64,000 nucleotides of DNA from NCBI RefSeq assembly GCF_900103815.1, contig NZ_FNHZ01000001.1, positions 819,715-883,714 of the forward strand, given 5' to 3'. The translations under genes were made by a program, and so were the position numbers. Below, one piece after another: positions 39,411 through 48,586 of this stretch (within the stretch, counting starts at the first letter, position 1; each line of letters starts with the position of its first letter). This DNA comes from Lachnospira pectinoschiza (lineage in GTDB: Bacteria; Bacillota; Clostridia; Lachnospirales; Lachnospiraceae). The notes under the pieces were generated by a model that saw only the letters and a list, made by a program, of their open reading frames with translations, was not told the origin of the DNA and did not search any database.

Positions 39411-40296
39411 GGGAAGCAAAGAAGAGCAGATAAGCCGACTGAAAAAAGAGATTAATGAAGCAGATGCAATTATTATAGGTGCGGGTGCAGGATTATCAAC
39501 ATCAGCAGGGTTTACTTATAGTGGAGAGCGTTTTGAAAAATATTTCTATGACTTTGCCAAAAGATTTGGAATAAGAGATTTGTATTCAGGTGGATTCTAT
39601 CCGTTTCCAAGCGAAGAAATCCGCTGGGCTTGGTGGGCAAGACATATTTATTTTAATAGATATATTGATGCTCCAAAGCCGGTGTATAGGGATCTTCTTA
39701 AGATGGTTTCTGACAAAGATTATTTTGTCATCACAACAAATGTAGATCACCAGTTTCAAAGAGCAGGTTTTGACAAGAAAAGACTATTCTATACTCAGGG
39801 TGATTATGGTTTATTTCAGAGCGTGAATCCTGCTATCCAGAAAACCTTTGATAATGAAGAGTGGGTAATGAAAGCGATGGAAGCACAAGGTTTTGTAAGA
39901 GATGATCAGGGAGTTTTTCAGCTACCGGTTGATGGTAAGTTATTGATGGAAATTCCTTCTGAGTTGATTCCAAAGTGCCCTGATGACGGCTCTGATATGA
40001 CTATGAATTTGAGAGCGGATGATTCATTTGTGGAAGATGAAGGATGGCATAGGGCATCTGCGGCATATTCTGATTTTATTCGCAGACATGAGAATCTCCA
40101 TGTTCTTTATCTTGAATTGGGCGTAGGAGCTAATACACCTGTAATAATAAAGTATCCCTTCTGGCAGATGACATTTGCAAATGAAAAGTCAGTATATGCC
40201 TGCGTGAATTTCGGTGAAAGCTACTGCCCGGAGGAAATTGCAGATAGAAGTATATGTATTGATGGTGATATTGCAAGCATATTACAAGAGTCATGA
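39394..40296 (+). CDS. Class M sirtuin (SirTM), ADP-ribosyltransferase
   Basis: The sirtuin NAD fold is visible in GAGAGLSTSAGFTYSG (about residues 27-42) and TTNVDHQFQRAGF. The usual catalytic His position reads TQGDYGLF, that is Gln, as in SirTM proteins that ADP-ribosylate a lipoylated GcvH-like carrier instead of deacetylating. ATG 39394 has AAGG at a proper distance and overlaps the macrodomain stop by 17 bp. No gcvH-L or lipoate ligase gene, the usual operon partners, is seen in this window. Confidence 0.9.
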   Translation: MKNLCKGSKEEQISRLKKEINEADAIIIGAGAGLSTSAGFTYSGERFEKYFYDFAKRFGIRDLYSGGFYPFPSEEIRWAWWARHIYFNRYIDAPKPVYRDLLKMVSDKDYFVITTNVDHQFQRAGFDKKRLFYTQGDYGLFQSVNPAIQKTFDNEEWVMKAMEAQGFVRDDQGVFQLPVDGKLLMEIPSELIPKCPDDGSDMTMNLRADDSFVEDEGWHRASAAYSDFIRRHENLHVLYLELGVGANTPVIIKYPFWQMTFANEKSVYACVNFGESYCPEEIADRSICIDGDIASILQES

Positions 40297-40685
40297 CCGA
40301 CATTGTCTCGTTTGACCGACCTGGTGTAGGTGATTCGGATGTAGTTTCATATTATTCAATGGAGAGTTTTCTGCAGAACGTATACGATGTAAGGACAGTG
40401 GAAGTTTATTACAATACTTTCTCTTAGATTTAAAGGATTCTCCAGATTCTATTTTAAACAGATGGCAAAAAGCATTACTGGGAACTATGAGAAACAAGAA
40501 GACACGACTATACCAATGTCCTTTGTAGACTATCTTAAATCGGCTTATATGGTGAAGAGTATTCATGTGATAAAAATTCAAACAGGACATGGAGCAGGAT
40601 GTACTAAAAAATATTATCTTTTTTAGAATATAAGATGTGATAACCTTATAAGGTATTTTAAATTAACAATTGGAGTTTGAAGAAA
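40297..40685. other. Gene remnants between the sirtuin and the 163-aa membrane gene
   Basis: Two broken frames are visible. Bases about 40300-40350 encode an alpha/beta-hydrolase-like FDRPGVGDSD stretch. Bases about 40400-40626 hold an uninterrupted 75-codon frame with no start and no family I recognise. AT content rises again before 40686. Confidence 0.4.
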
Positions 40686-41177
40686 ATGAAATTATTATAT
40701 GGGCTTTTATTCTTAATAACAGGTTGTGCTTGTGCATTTGTATCATGTCGTCAATTATATAGGATTATAAGGTTGAAGCTGTTTGGAAACAACTGTACAG
40801 CGAAAATCGTTGATTTTTATGAGGGACACTACAGAAATTATAAATTACACTCTAAGCGATTTAATAGAGTTACAGCATATCCTATCGTTCAATTTCGTAC
40901 GGAAAAGGGGAAAACTATAAAAACAATGACGTTGAATTCAATCAAAGATATGCGCGAAAAAAAGTGGAATGCTGTTCGTGATAATTATTTAGGGCAAGAA
41001 ATTGATATTAGTTATATTGATGAATATCCATGGACTTTTAATTATCCGCAAGGTGTGGCTAAAATGAATGTATTATGCATGCATAATAGGTGGTTTAAGC
41101 CTTTTATTGGATGGATTTTTGTTTTAATACTTTCGTTGCTTATTTTATTTTTTGCAGTTCCAAGTTTAATTAGATAA
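40686..41177 (+). CDS. Membrane-anchored DUF3592-like protein, 163 aa
   Basis: It has an N-terminal hydrophobic segment (about residues 3-22, with a Cys that could fit a lipobox), a basic central soluble domain of about 100 residues, and a C-terminal membrane helix (about 137-160). This TM-soluble-TM layout, with a PIVQF-T-KGK core, resembles DUF3592 proteins, whose function is unknown. ATG 40686 is preferred over TTG 40677 because GGAG lies 10 bp upstream. No operon partner is apparent. Confidence 0.6.
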   Translation: MKLLYGLLFLITGCACAFVSCRQLYRIIRLKLFGNNCTAKIVDFYEGHYRNYKLHSKRFNRVTAYPIVQFRTEKGKTIKTMTLNSIKDMREKKWNAVRDNYLGQEIDISYIDEYPWTFNYPQGVAKMNVLCMHNRWFKPFIGWIFVLILSLLILFFAVPSLIR

Positions 41178-41208
41178 CAATACTATACTTGCATCAAAAC
41201 TGAAAGGA

Positions 41209-41636
41209 ATGGTGCAATTGATATTGTAGATGGAAAAGATGAATGGCATAAGAGAAGCAATGCATGAACATTATGAAGGTGGATGTTTTGGTTTATGAGC
41301 AATGTCTTTGGGAGGAGCAGGTGTTGAAAATGAAGTGCCAGAGCCAGCATTTGCTTATAGTAAGCCTGTATCAAGGCTTATGCAATGGCCTTGCCAGATA
41401 AAACGTCTTTCTACGTAACCCTGATCGGATGCCCGAAGCTGGATGATATAGACTATACAGATAAGCTTACAGAGATAATTGAAGAAAATGATATAAAGAG
41501 TGTCACTATTGTATGAATGGAGGTTCCGTGTTGCAGTGGACTCCAGAGGGCAGCAGAGAATGCTCTAAGAAACAGTGGAAAGTTTATTTTGTGGCAGGTC
41601 GTAACTATATCACGTAATGGAGAAATATTGGATTGA
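41209..41636 (+). pseudogene. Decayed 4Fe-4S ferredoxin-domain protein gene
   Basis: Conserved pieces appear in order: NGIREAMHEHYEGGC (41239 on), LMQWPCQIK, then after a shift VTLIGCPKLDDIDYTDKL, SVTIV, and MEVPCCSGLQRAAENAL to the final stop at 41634-41636. In-frame stops (a TGA in the first block, another before MEVPCC), a frame change and a missing middle show it is broken. The Fe-S cysteine N-terminus is absent. The last 130 bp recur at 49703-49840. Confidence 0.8.
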
Positions 41637-41718
41637 GGGTGATTTAACGGTGCTATTATTATCATAGACAAGTGAGAGGTAAACAAAAGCCACTCATTTG
41701 TTTTTTTTGCAGAAGAAG
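41499..41718. repeat. Island 3'-end repeat, copy 1
   Basis: This unit of about 217 bp holds the tail of the ferredoxin pseudogene, a terminator stem CAAGTGAG/CTCATTTG (41669-41708) and TTTTGCAGAAGAA. Copy 2 is at 49703-49924 with about 90% identity by eye, and a shorter copy is at 58606-58687. Confidence 0.9.
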
Positions 41719-41784
41719 TTGGTGGCAATCATCCGAAGCCGTGAAATTAGTGTATGCTTGTTTCTGCAGGCGAAGTCATAGCTT

Positions 41785-42132
41785 AAAGCCATTCACGCTA
41801 AAGGATTTATTTCAGTTTCTTGGAAAAGAAACCATCGACATGTACAACATCGTCGAAAACAGGGGTAATAATCCTTCCTACTCCATGAATTATCAGAAGA
41901 GTGATAAGAATCTCATGACCGTGGATGAAATCGCAGTAATGGATGGTGATAAGGTATCATGCAGCTTCGAGGTGTACGTCCATTTTTGTCGGACAAATAT
42001 GATGTCACCCAGCATCCACTTTATAAAGAGACTGGCGAGTATGATGAGAGAAATAAGTTTGATATCCAACAGTTTGCGCATCAGACACTAAAAGTCAGAG
42101 CTGGAGAGGCTTTTGATGTTGTAAAACTATAG
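41785..42132 (+). pseudogene. C-terminal remnant of a VirD4/TraG conjugal coupling protein
   Basis: TLKDLFQFLGKETIDMYN and NYQKSDKNLMTVDEIAVMDG match the C-terminal part of the coupling ATPases of Tn1549/CTn-type elements. After a small deletion near 41950 the frame changes, and QLRGVRPFLSDKYD and YKETGEYDERNKFDIQQF continue to a stop at 42130-42132. The Walker motifs and membrane part are absent here. Confidence 0.85.
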
Positions 42133-42140
42133 AAAAAATC

Positions 42141-42240
42141 CCCTCTTCTCCTTGAATATTTGGTATAATGATAGGTATGATGAAAAAAGAGAAGAGGAAA
42201 TTTCATTTTTTGGAGTACATATTTTGGTACAGCTAATATG
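42141..42240. other. Inverted-repeat remnant with a 19-codon frame
   Basis: CCTCTTCTC (42143-42151) and GAGAAGAGG (42190-42198) flank a TATAAT box and an ATG whose frame is only 19 codons. This looks like the start of an insertion sequence or a gene that has been cut. I cannot name it. Confidence 0.35.
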
Positions 42241-42290
42241 TTAGTATTAGTACAACTAAAATAGTTTATAAATAAAATATGGAGGTTTTT

Positions 42291-43334
42291 ATGGCATCGG
42301 ATTATAAAATTGGTTCATTTAATATTCAAAAGCTTGGAAGAAATTCTATGTTGAAAAAAGATATCAAAAACATAGCCGAAATAATCACAGGAAATAAGAT
42401 GGATGTAGTGGCTTTGCAGGAGATATCTGGTAAAGAACCATTAAAAGAAATAATGAAGGCATTGGATGGAGCAATCATTTCTGAAGGGGTAAGTTCTTCC
42501 AATAATGCGCGAGACTCTTATTGTTATGAGACTAGAAATTGGGCGAGCTGTTGGGCAAAACCAATTTCTCAAATTGGAGGGAAAAGTGCAGAAGAGGGAT
42601 ATGCTTTTATTTGGAACAAACGACGACTTGAATTACCGGTAAATAAGAGGGGTGATGTAAGTTATCCGGACATCTATTTGAATGGTGGAAAGGTAATCCG
42701 TCCTCCGTTTTATGGAAGATTCTTAATTAAGAGTTGTAATGCTGAAATACGTTTGATTAATACACATATTGTTTTTCGTAAGACTCCGGTGGAGGATGAT
42801 GAATTGGAAGATAATCGTTCTGCTGCAAGTGATTACGAGGAGCGAATTAAGGAATACAAGGTCTTGGCAAATGAAATATATCAGCGTGTTTACGCAGGTA
42901 GTATTGGAACAAGACAAGTGCTGACGTTTATTCTTGGTGATTATAACATGTGCCTGGAAGGTTCTAATTCATCTGATTTGAAAGCAATTATGCCAAAAGA
43001 TATTCAGCGGTTAGAATATGGAAAGCATGTAATAAAGACTATTCAAAATCAGAAGACAACCATTAGAAGTAGGTCAAAAAGTAATCCAAATGGTGCGTAC
43101 ATAGGCGAGGAAAATCTTGCGAATAATTATGACCATTTTTCTTACGAGGAGAAGTTAGAGGACAGCATTGATATCGAGGGACATAGAATTGATGCTGAAG
43201 GAACCTATCGTGATAAGTTTCAACAGGTGGTGGATAATGATGGTAATCCAGTAAAGAATGAGTTTGAAGCATATAGGATGCTCGTATCAGATCATTTACC
43301 TATTATGATGACAGTAGCTATATCGAAAGGATAG
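42291..43334 (+). CDS. Endonuclease/exonuclease/phosphatase (EEP) family protein
   Basis: The DNase I-like fold is recognisable: FNIQKLG (Asn ligand, about residues 11-17), VVALQEISG (metal-binding Glu, about 42-50), LINTHI (about 157), LGDYN (about 222) and the terminal SDHLPI (catalytic His, about 335). All main catalytic positions appear intact, so nuclease or phosphodiesterase activity is likely. ATG 42291 follows GGAGG at 42281. Its stop lies 19 bp before a 904-residue partner gene with a good RBS, so the two form an operon. Confidence 0.85.
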   Translation: MASDYKIGSFNIQKLGRNSMLKKDIKNIAEIITGNKMDVVALQEISGKEPLKEIMKALDGAIISEGVSSSNNARDSYCYETRNWASCWAKPISQIGGKSAEEGYAFIWNKRRLELPVNKRGDVSYPDIYLNGGKVIRPPFYGRFLIKSCNAEIRLINTHIVFRKTPVEDDELEDNRSAASDYEERIKEYKVLANEIYQRVYAGSIGTRQVLTFILGDYNMCLEGSNSSDLKAIMPKDIQRLEYGKHVIKTIQNQKTTIRSRSKSNPNGAYIGEENLANNYDHFSYEEKLEDSIDIEGHRIDAEGTYRDKFQQVVDNDGNPVKNEFEAYRMLVSDHLPIMMTVAISKG

Positions 43335-43353
43335 AGAGGGAGGACTTATAAAG

Positions 43354-46068
43354 ATGGGATTTTTCGATAAAAAGCAGAAATTAGATATATTGGAAAAAAC
43401 TCAGTATAACTTAGAACAAACACAAGCAAATTTGGCTCAAATACAAAATGCATTAGTATCTTCAAATGGAACTACAGTTGCAGTAACCGACAATACTGAA
43501 TCAACAGATGCAGTGATGGAGCTAGATCCTGATACTCGTGCAATCATGGCCGCTTATGCCTTGAATTTATGTACCGTTTCTGTAACACAGATTATTGATT
43601 ATCAAGATTTGAATATCATGGAACAAGAGTATGACATGATATTGAATAATCTTAATCTGCAGAACATGCCTAATGATGATGCTCTTCTAGACATTTTAAA
43701 GCAGATACTCAATACGGTAACTTTCTTTAGAATAGATCAGAAAGAAAGAGAATTTGTTGAACGTGATTATCAGCAGAAGATGAAAAATGCTGTATGGTCT
43801 GCGGTGCCAAATGTGGGGGCATTAATTGCAACCGGATTAAGTCAAGGCCCAGCAATGATGGCGGTGAGTTTGGCGGCAACGGTTGGTACGGCATATATGA
43901 ATTATAGAAAGCAGAAGGCTGATAATTCTTTAGCATTTGATAGAGAAATGTGGCAGTTAGAAAGATCTGCAATAGAGCAGTTGGATGGCTTAAAGAGAGA
44001 ACTTTTTGATACAGCCTGGAGATTATCTAAACACTATGGTTTCGAAGATAAATTACGTCTATCTGAAAGACAAATTCATCAATATAATCAAATATTAATG
44101 GATACAGATGATGAGCGCAGATATGATCGTTTAGAAGTTATTGCGGATAACTTTAGAGCGTATCCTCCATTTTGGTATCAGTATGGTCACACAGCTACTT
44201 TGATTGCATTAGGTCTTCAGCACCGTATTTTAGATAATCGATTAGCTATTGAGGATCTGAAGAAAAATCAGAAATCGGATAAAAACTTTAATGAAACGCT
44301 TGAAACCGCAAAAATAGAACTTGCATCATTAGAAGAGGCTGAGAAAAAGTATAGGGCAAAGGCAAAGGAACATTTTGAGTATTTCCAAAAGCTGAATAGA
44401 TATGGATTGCTTAGAGAAGACAAGATGGTTTCTATGTGTAATTTGGAATACGTCGATTTGCTATTGCAAGATGAAAATTATAATAAGGAACATATCTTAA
44501 ATCTTATTCAACAAGCAATCGATAAGGCTGGAAGCGTACTTGAAATAGTCCAGTTATGCGTGTTTGCTTATATGAAATTAGGTGAAGCAGCTAAAGCTGA
44601 GAAGTACCTTAAAATGTTAGTTAACGAACATTACAATCAAATAATGAATGCGCAGATTTTAAGTAGCTTATATGTATATGACTTCTTTAGCAATGAAGGA
44701 TATGGGGAATCGCTTGCAAATTATAATGTTCTCTGTAAGCGTGTTCCAAAACAGTATCTGTTTCCGATGCCGAAGAAACCAACTGCAAGAAAATCATTAT
44801 TGGAAAAACAGTTTATATATGTTCAAAAAACAGCGCTGCTTAAAAAGTATGAGTATGTTTTAAACAATCTGACAAGAACATATGCTAATAGATTTAATAG
44901 ATGTCTGCCATTACCAGAAGGATTAAACTTGGATGATGAGTTATTTAACGATTCGTATGAAAGCCGATTGGCTCTTTGGAATCGAATTTCTGGCAGATTA
45001 ATGAGTTATGATGGTTCTTATAAAGAGGAATTAGCACAAACAGATTTACTGATGGAATATATGAAGGTTCTTCAAGATTATTTCTATGAAGTTGTTACTT
45101 TGGTAGAAGAAGAGAACAGTGCGTATTATAGAGAATACTATCAGCAATTGAAAGAAGATATTCTATCTCCTATATCAGAAAATACGGACGAAATAACCGA
45201 GTTTAGAGCATCGCTTCTTGAGTCAGATGAAGACATACTCGAGAGTTTAGAACATGTATTTAATAAATATACGTTTATGTTTTTTGTTGGAGATATGCTT
45301 AGTTCCCTTACATCCATTATTACTGATAAAGTGACAAGAATGGAGGGAATGAATGATATTGCAGCAGATGAGGCAAGACTAATGCAGTTTTGTCAGAAAA
45401 ACAGTATTCCAACTCCAACTGAGCAGTATATTCATGATACGACAAGTAATATGATTGATGCCGGAACAGATTTCTTAGTTGAACAATTACTTGGAAATGA
45501 TGAATATGAAAGATTGAAAAAGAGAACAGAGTTAAGAAGTGGAATTCTTGAGTTGATTACTGATTATTGCAATGAGTATAAAATCATCATTAGAAGTAAC
45601 AAATCAAGGTTATTTATCCGAGAGCAGGATGATGCTCGCCTAAATGAGTATTTCAAGAAAATAAAAGGAAAGCCATATAATAAGACCGACGTATTAGCAG
45701 TCATTGAAGAACATGGATTATGGGAAGTGTTCAATTATAAAGATTTATGGCTTACAACAGACGGAGTTGTGATTGTTGAATCTGATAATTATGGAGCTGT
45801 TTGTACACCTTATGAGAGAATTGTTAAGGAAGGCAATGAAATCAAGTGTGGAAACAAACGATACAATAATGAGGATGACGTAAATATGTTCTTATTATGG
45901 CAGCTAATTGTAGATATTGAAGAATACATTGAACAGAACAATCCGAAGAAACTCGAATTAGAGGTGTCATTATCAGATAATTGCTTTGAAGTAATTGAAG
46001 AAAAAGATAATCCAATGCTGTATTTATCCTATTATGCAGCTGATGAAGACGAAGAAGTAGAAGAATAA
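43354..46068 (+). CDS. Large unknown protein (904 aa), partner of the EEP nuclease
   Basis: I recognise no named family. Residues 5-40 are a Gln/Leu-rich coiled coil. Residues about 148-185 contain a glycine/alanine-rich hydrophobic stretch (VGALIATGLSQGPAMMAVSL) that could be a membrane hairpin or buried helix. Residues about 190-640 are mostly helical and repeat-like, with TPR-like stretches around 400-440. The C-terminal third is acidic and mixed. It follows the EEP gene closely and ends at a strong terminator, so the pair is a self-contained unit; a defence role is plausible but unproven. Confidence 0.7.
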   Translation: MGFFDKKQKLDILEKTQYNLEQTQANLAQIQNALVSSNGTTVAVTDNTESTDAVMELDPDTRAIMAAYALNLCTVSVTQIIDYQDLNIMEQEYDMILNNLNLQNMPNDDALLDILKQILNTVTFFRIDQKEREFVERDYQQKMKNAVWSAVPNVGALIATGLSQGPAMMAVSLAATVGTAYMNYRKQKADNSLAFDREMWQLERSAIEQLDGLKRELFDTAWRLSKHYGFEDKLRLSERQIHQYNQILMDTDDERRYDRLEVIADNFRAYPPFWYQYGHTATLIALGLQHRILDNRLAIEDLKKNQKSDKNFNETLETAKIELASLEEAEKKYRAKAKEHFEYFQKLNRYGLLREDKMVSMCNLEYVDLLLQDENYNKEHILNLIQQAIDKAGSVLEIVQLCVFAYMKLGEAAKAEKYLKMLVNEHYNQIMNAQILSSLYVYDFFSNEGYGESLANYNVLCKRVPKQYLFPMPKKPTARKSLLEKQFIYVQKTALLKKYEYVLNNLTRTYANRFNRCLPLPEGLNLDDELFNDSYESRLALWNRISGRLMSYDGSYKEELAQTDLLMEYMKVLQDYFYEVVTLVEEENSAYYREYYQQLKEDILSPISENTDEITEFRASLLESDEDILESLEHVFNKYTFMFFVGDMLSSLTSIITDKVTRMEGMNDIAADEARLMQFCQKNSIPTPTEQYIHDTTSNMIDAGTDFLVEQLLGNDEYERLKKRTELRSGILELITDYCNEYKIIIRSNKSRLFIREQDDARLNEYFKKIKGKPYNKTDVLAVIEEHGLWEVFNYKDLWLTTDGVVIVESDNYGAVCTPYERIVKEGNEIKCGNKRYNNEDDVNMFLLWQLIVDIEEYIEQNNPKKLELEVSLSDNCFEVIEEKDNPMLYLSYYAADEDEEVEE

Positions 46069-46080
46069 TCTAATATTACA

Positions 46081-46128
46081 TAGACCAGTACCTCTGGGGA
46101 CGCCCAGATTCGTACTGGTCTATTATTA
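46081..46128 (+). terminator. Terminator of the EEP operon
   Basis: TAGACCAGTAC pairs with GTACTGGTCTA, with an inner TCTGGG/CCCAGA stem, then a T-rich tail. Confidence 0.9.
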
Positions 46129-46413
46129 TGCCCATTTTTAGAGCAAGGAGTGGACATGAGCCGAAACTATTAATCTATTAAGTCACAGGTAATGAAGCAT
46201 GTTATACCCGATTTGTTGGAACAATAATCGAGAAAGGAAAAGCATAATCTAGATAGCAGAGAAGTAGCGTAGAATATAGCTGTTTTAAGGTAAGACGAAT
46301 CACAGAGTGGAAATCTGGGATAGCAAAGCGTATAGGCATCGAAATAAGGATGTGTGTGTAGTTATTGGACTGGTCTCACAGGGGTGGGGCTGGACGTGCT
46401 TTATAAATAAACA
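46129..46413. other. Gene-free stretch, probably decayed sequence
   Basis: These 285 bp contain short interrupted frames and no recognisable protein, repeat or RNA. Stops occur in all frames, consistent with eroded mobile DNA. Confidence 0.4.
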
Positions 46414-46483
46414 TGTCTAAAAATATTGACAAATTTATAGACTAGGAATAATATGTCTATAAATAAGAGGCAATAAATAGACA
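46414..46483 (+). promoter_or_regulatory. Promoter with four TGTCTA-type half-sites
   Basis: TTGACA (46426-46431) and TAATAT (46449-46454) are 17 bp apart. The hexamer TGTCTA or its complement occurs at 46414, 46438, 46454 and 46477 as two inverted pairs placed over and around the promoter. Confidence 0.85.
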
Positions 46484-46507
46484 TGACATATTATCAGGAG
46501 GAGAAGC

Positions 46508-48583
46508 ATGGACGAGCAACTTTCATTATTTGATGTAGTAGAAGGATTTAGTGTTATCAATGGCGAGAAAGATAATAACGATGAGCCTAATAATCAGATT
46601 AAATGTTATCGCACAGAACTAAAGGATGTTGAGTATAGAACGGTAGAGGATTTATTTGCAGGATTTAATACAATTAAGGCAATTACATTTTCCTATGATA
46701 TAGGATTCATAGATTCTATTATGCAGCAGTTTGATTATGGCGAAATTATATTAGGGGCAAACTTTATTGTTGAGAAAGATGATAAACTGAATAATTTTAT
46801 GGCAGAAGTATATACCAATGCATATGAAGCAGGAAAAGTGATTAAGTCGCATAAAAGATTAGCAGAAATGCTAAGAGATGGTGATGTCGAATTTCATACG
46901 CCTCTATACATTTTGGATCATCGTAAAATATATCTTTTAAAAGCCGATGACGGGAGAACTCGTGTAATCACGGCTTCAGCTAACATGTCTAGAAGCGCAT
47001 GGAATAATGAACACATGGAGTTCTATAACTATGATGATTCTCTATATTGTTATGAAGAATATTTACATGACTTTGAAGTAATGTGGCAAGATTCTCAGGA
47101 CATTCCATATGATGTTATATCTGCAAAAAAAGAAAATGATCTTATTGATGGAAATCCTGTTTTAAAGGAAGTAAAAGAGAAGGGACGTACTATTGTACTT
47201 CAGCAACAAGAAGATGTTTGTGAAATTGATAATGTCAAATATTTTATAGATCATAAAAAGATTAACAGTGAATATAAAGCTATTATTGATGGAGTAAATC
47301 CAAAAGCGAAGAATGGCTTTATAGAAATCATTCCAAAGACACTTGAAAAAATAGAGCATAATTATAAAAAGTTTCTATGTAAAACAATGAAGGTTAATAA
47401 TGTTTCAAAACCATATCCTTCTCTTGAATTTAATTATGCGGATAAGCAAGCGACTATAGATGGTAATCTTTTGAACCTTAATCCTTCAGAGGAAGAAGTA
47501 AAAAAAGATATTGATGAGCTGCTTGGAATGTATGAAAACTATAATGAATTTGTTGGAAACAGCAAGAAGCTGAAAGAAACACATTTTAAGATGATGAATG
47601 CTATTTTTTGTTCACCATTCAACGCCAAGCTACGTTGTACAGCTATGCTTAGAGGTATCAAGGCGGCTACTGATAGCTTGCCATTATTCCTACTAGCAGC
47701 ATCAAGTGAGGCTGATAGTGGAAAGACTTTTGCGGTAAGAGCTGCGCTTAAAATGATGACAGGTGAAGACTTGAATATCATGAACAAAGCATCGTGTAAA
47801 AAAGAAGATATAAAAGCGGCCCAACTAGCATGCAAAGGAATTCCATTCTTTATTGATGAGTTAGATAATAGATTTCTTTCAACGATAAAAGATATTATTA
47901 AATTTCCATCTACGTGTGAAGAAAATCAGCTTGAAAATCAGCCAATGATTATTTTTGCAAGTAATGACGTTATTGAGCCGGATACTATTTTAAGAAAGAG
48001 AATGGTATTTTTGCGTTTTGATGGTGGACTGCCTAGTGACATTGATTTGAGTGCGACAAAAGGAAAAGGGGAAGGCATTATTCGGAGATTAGGAACAGGT
48101 CTATATCGTGAGTATCTCCGCAGAATGTTAGACTCAGTCACCGAAATCTTGGAATATATGATACATGAAAAGAATATTCCTGATTCATATTATCCTGACC
48201 TTATGGAGATATCTTCTAAAACGCTTCTTAATATACTAAGTGATTATGGATATGACATTCCAGAATACTTTAAAGTACTTACTTGGAGAGATGATTATTC
48301 ACCTAATGCCAACTGTATTTCCGAGGATTCGATTGAGGATATTAATCAGTTATATCAACATAATAGAAGAGCATTTACTGTAGAAAAAGAATTTGTAACG
48401 ATAGAACTCGGGTCAGACAAAGGCAGCCAAAAGCGATGTGAAAACTGGAAAAATACATTGCCAAATGAGCTTAGGCCAGTGTACCAAAAACTTCGTGATT
48501 GTAGTAAAATTACTCTTGATAGAAAAGAATTAGAAAAACGTTTAGGGTATAAGCTTGGTTCTTTCCCATTCTTTAGGAGATAA
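46508..48583 (+). CDS. PLD-like nuclease fused to an AAA/SF3-like ATPase
   Basis: Residues about 50-200 are a phospholipase D superfamily domain with one HxK motif (HRKIYLL, His138/Lys140) and the trailing ITASANMSRSAW. After a linker, residues about 350-560 form an ATPase with a P-loop ending DSGKT (about 403-407), Walker B FFIDELDN (about 447-454) and sensor-like IIFASND. The C-terminus is helical. A single HxK motif implies a dimeric active site. RBS AGGAGGAG precedes the ATG. I know no family with this exact architecture. DNA-directed defence or element maintenance is inferred. Confidence 0.8.
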   Translation: MDEQLSLFDVVEGFSVINGEKDNNDEPNNQIKCYRTELKDVEYRTVEDLFAGFNTIKAITFSYDIGFIDSIMQQFDYGEIILGANFIVEKDDKLNNFMAEVYTNAYEAGKVIKSHKRLAEMLRDGDVEFHTPLYILDHRKIYLLKADDGRTRVITASANMSRSAWNNEHMEFYNYDDSLYCYEEYLHDFEVMWQDSQDIPYDVISAKKENDLIDGNPVLKEVKEKGRTIVLQQQEDVCEIDNVKYFIDHKKINSEYKAIIDGVNPKAKNGFIEIIPKTLEKIEHNYKKFLCKTMKVNNVSKPYPSLEFNYADKQATIDGNLLNLNPSEEEVKKDIDELLGMYENYNEFVGNSKKLKETHFKMMNAIFCSPFNAKLRCTAMLRGIKAATDSLPLFLLAASSEADSGKTFAVRAALKMMTGEDLNIMNKASCKKEDIKAAQLACKGIPFFIDELDNRFLSTIKDIIKFPSTCEENQLENQPMIIFASNDVIEPDTILRKRMVFLRFDGGLPSDIDLSATKGKGEGIIRRLGTGLYREYLRRMLDSVTEILEYMIHEKNIPDSYYPDLMEISSKTLLNILSDYGYDIPEYFKVLTWRDDYSPNANCISEDSIEDINQLYQHNRRAFTVEKEFVTIELGSDKGSQKRCENWKNTLPNELRPVYQKLRDCSKITLDRKELEKRLGYKLGSFPFFRR

Positions 48584-48586
48584 CAG

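Noticed and set aside
41453..41728. Minus-strand frame of 91 codons, similar to frames at 49642-49890 and 58602-58750
   Set aside because: The similarity among them only reflects the antisense of the island repeat; the sense strand carries the ferredoxin tail and terminator.
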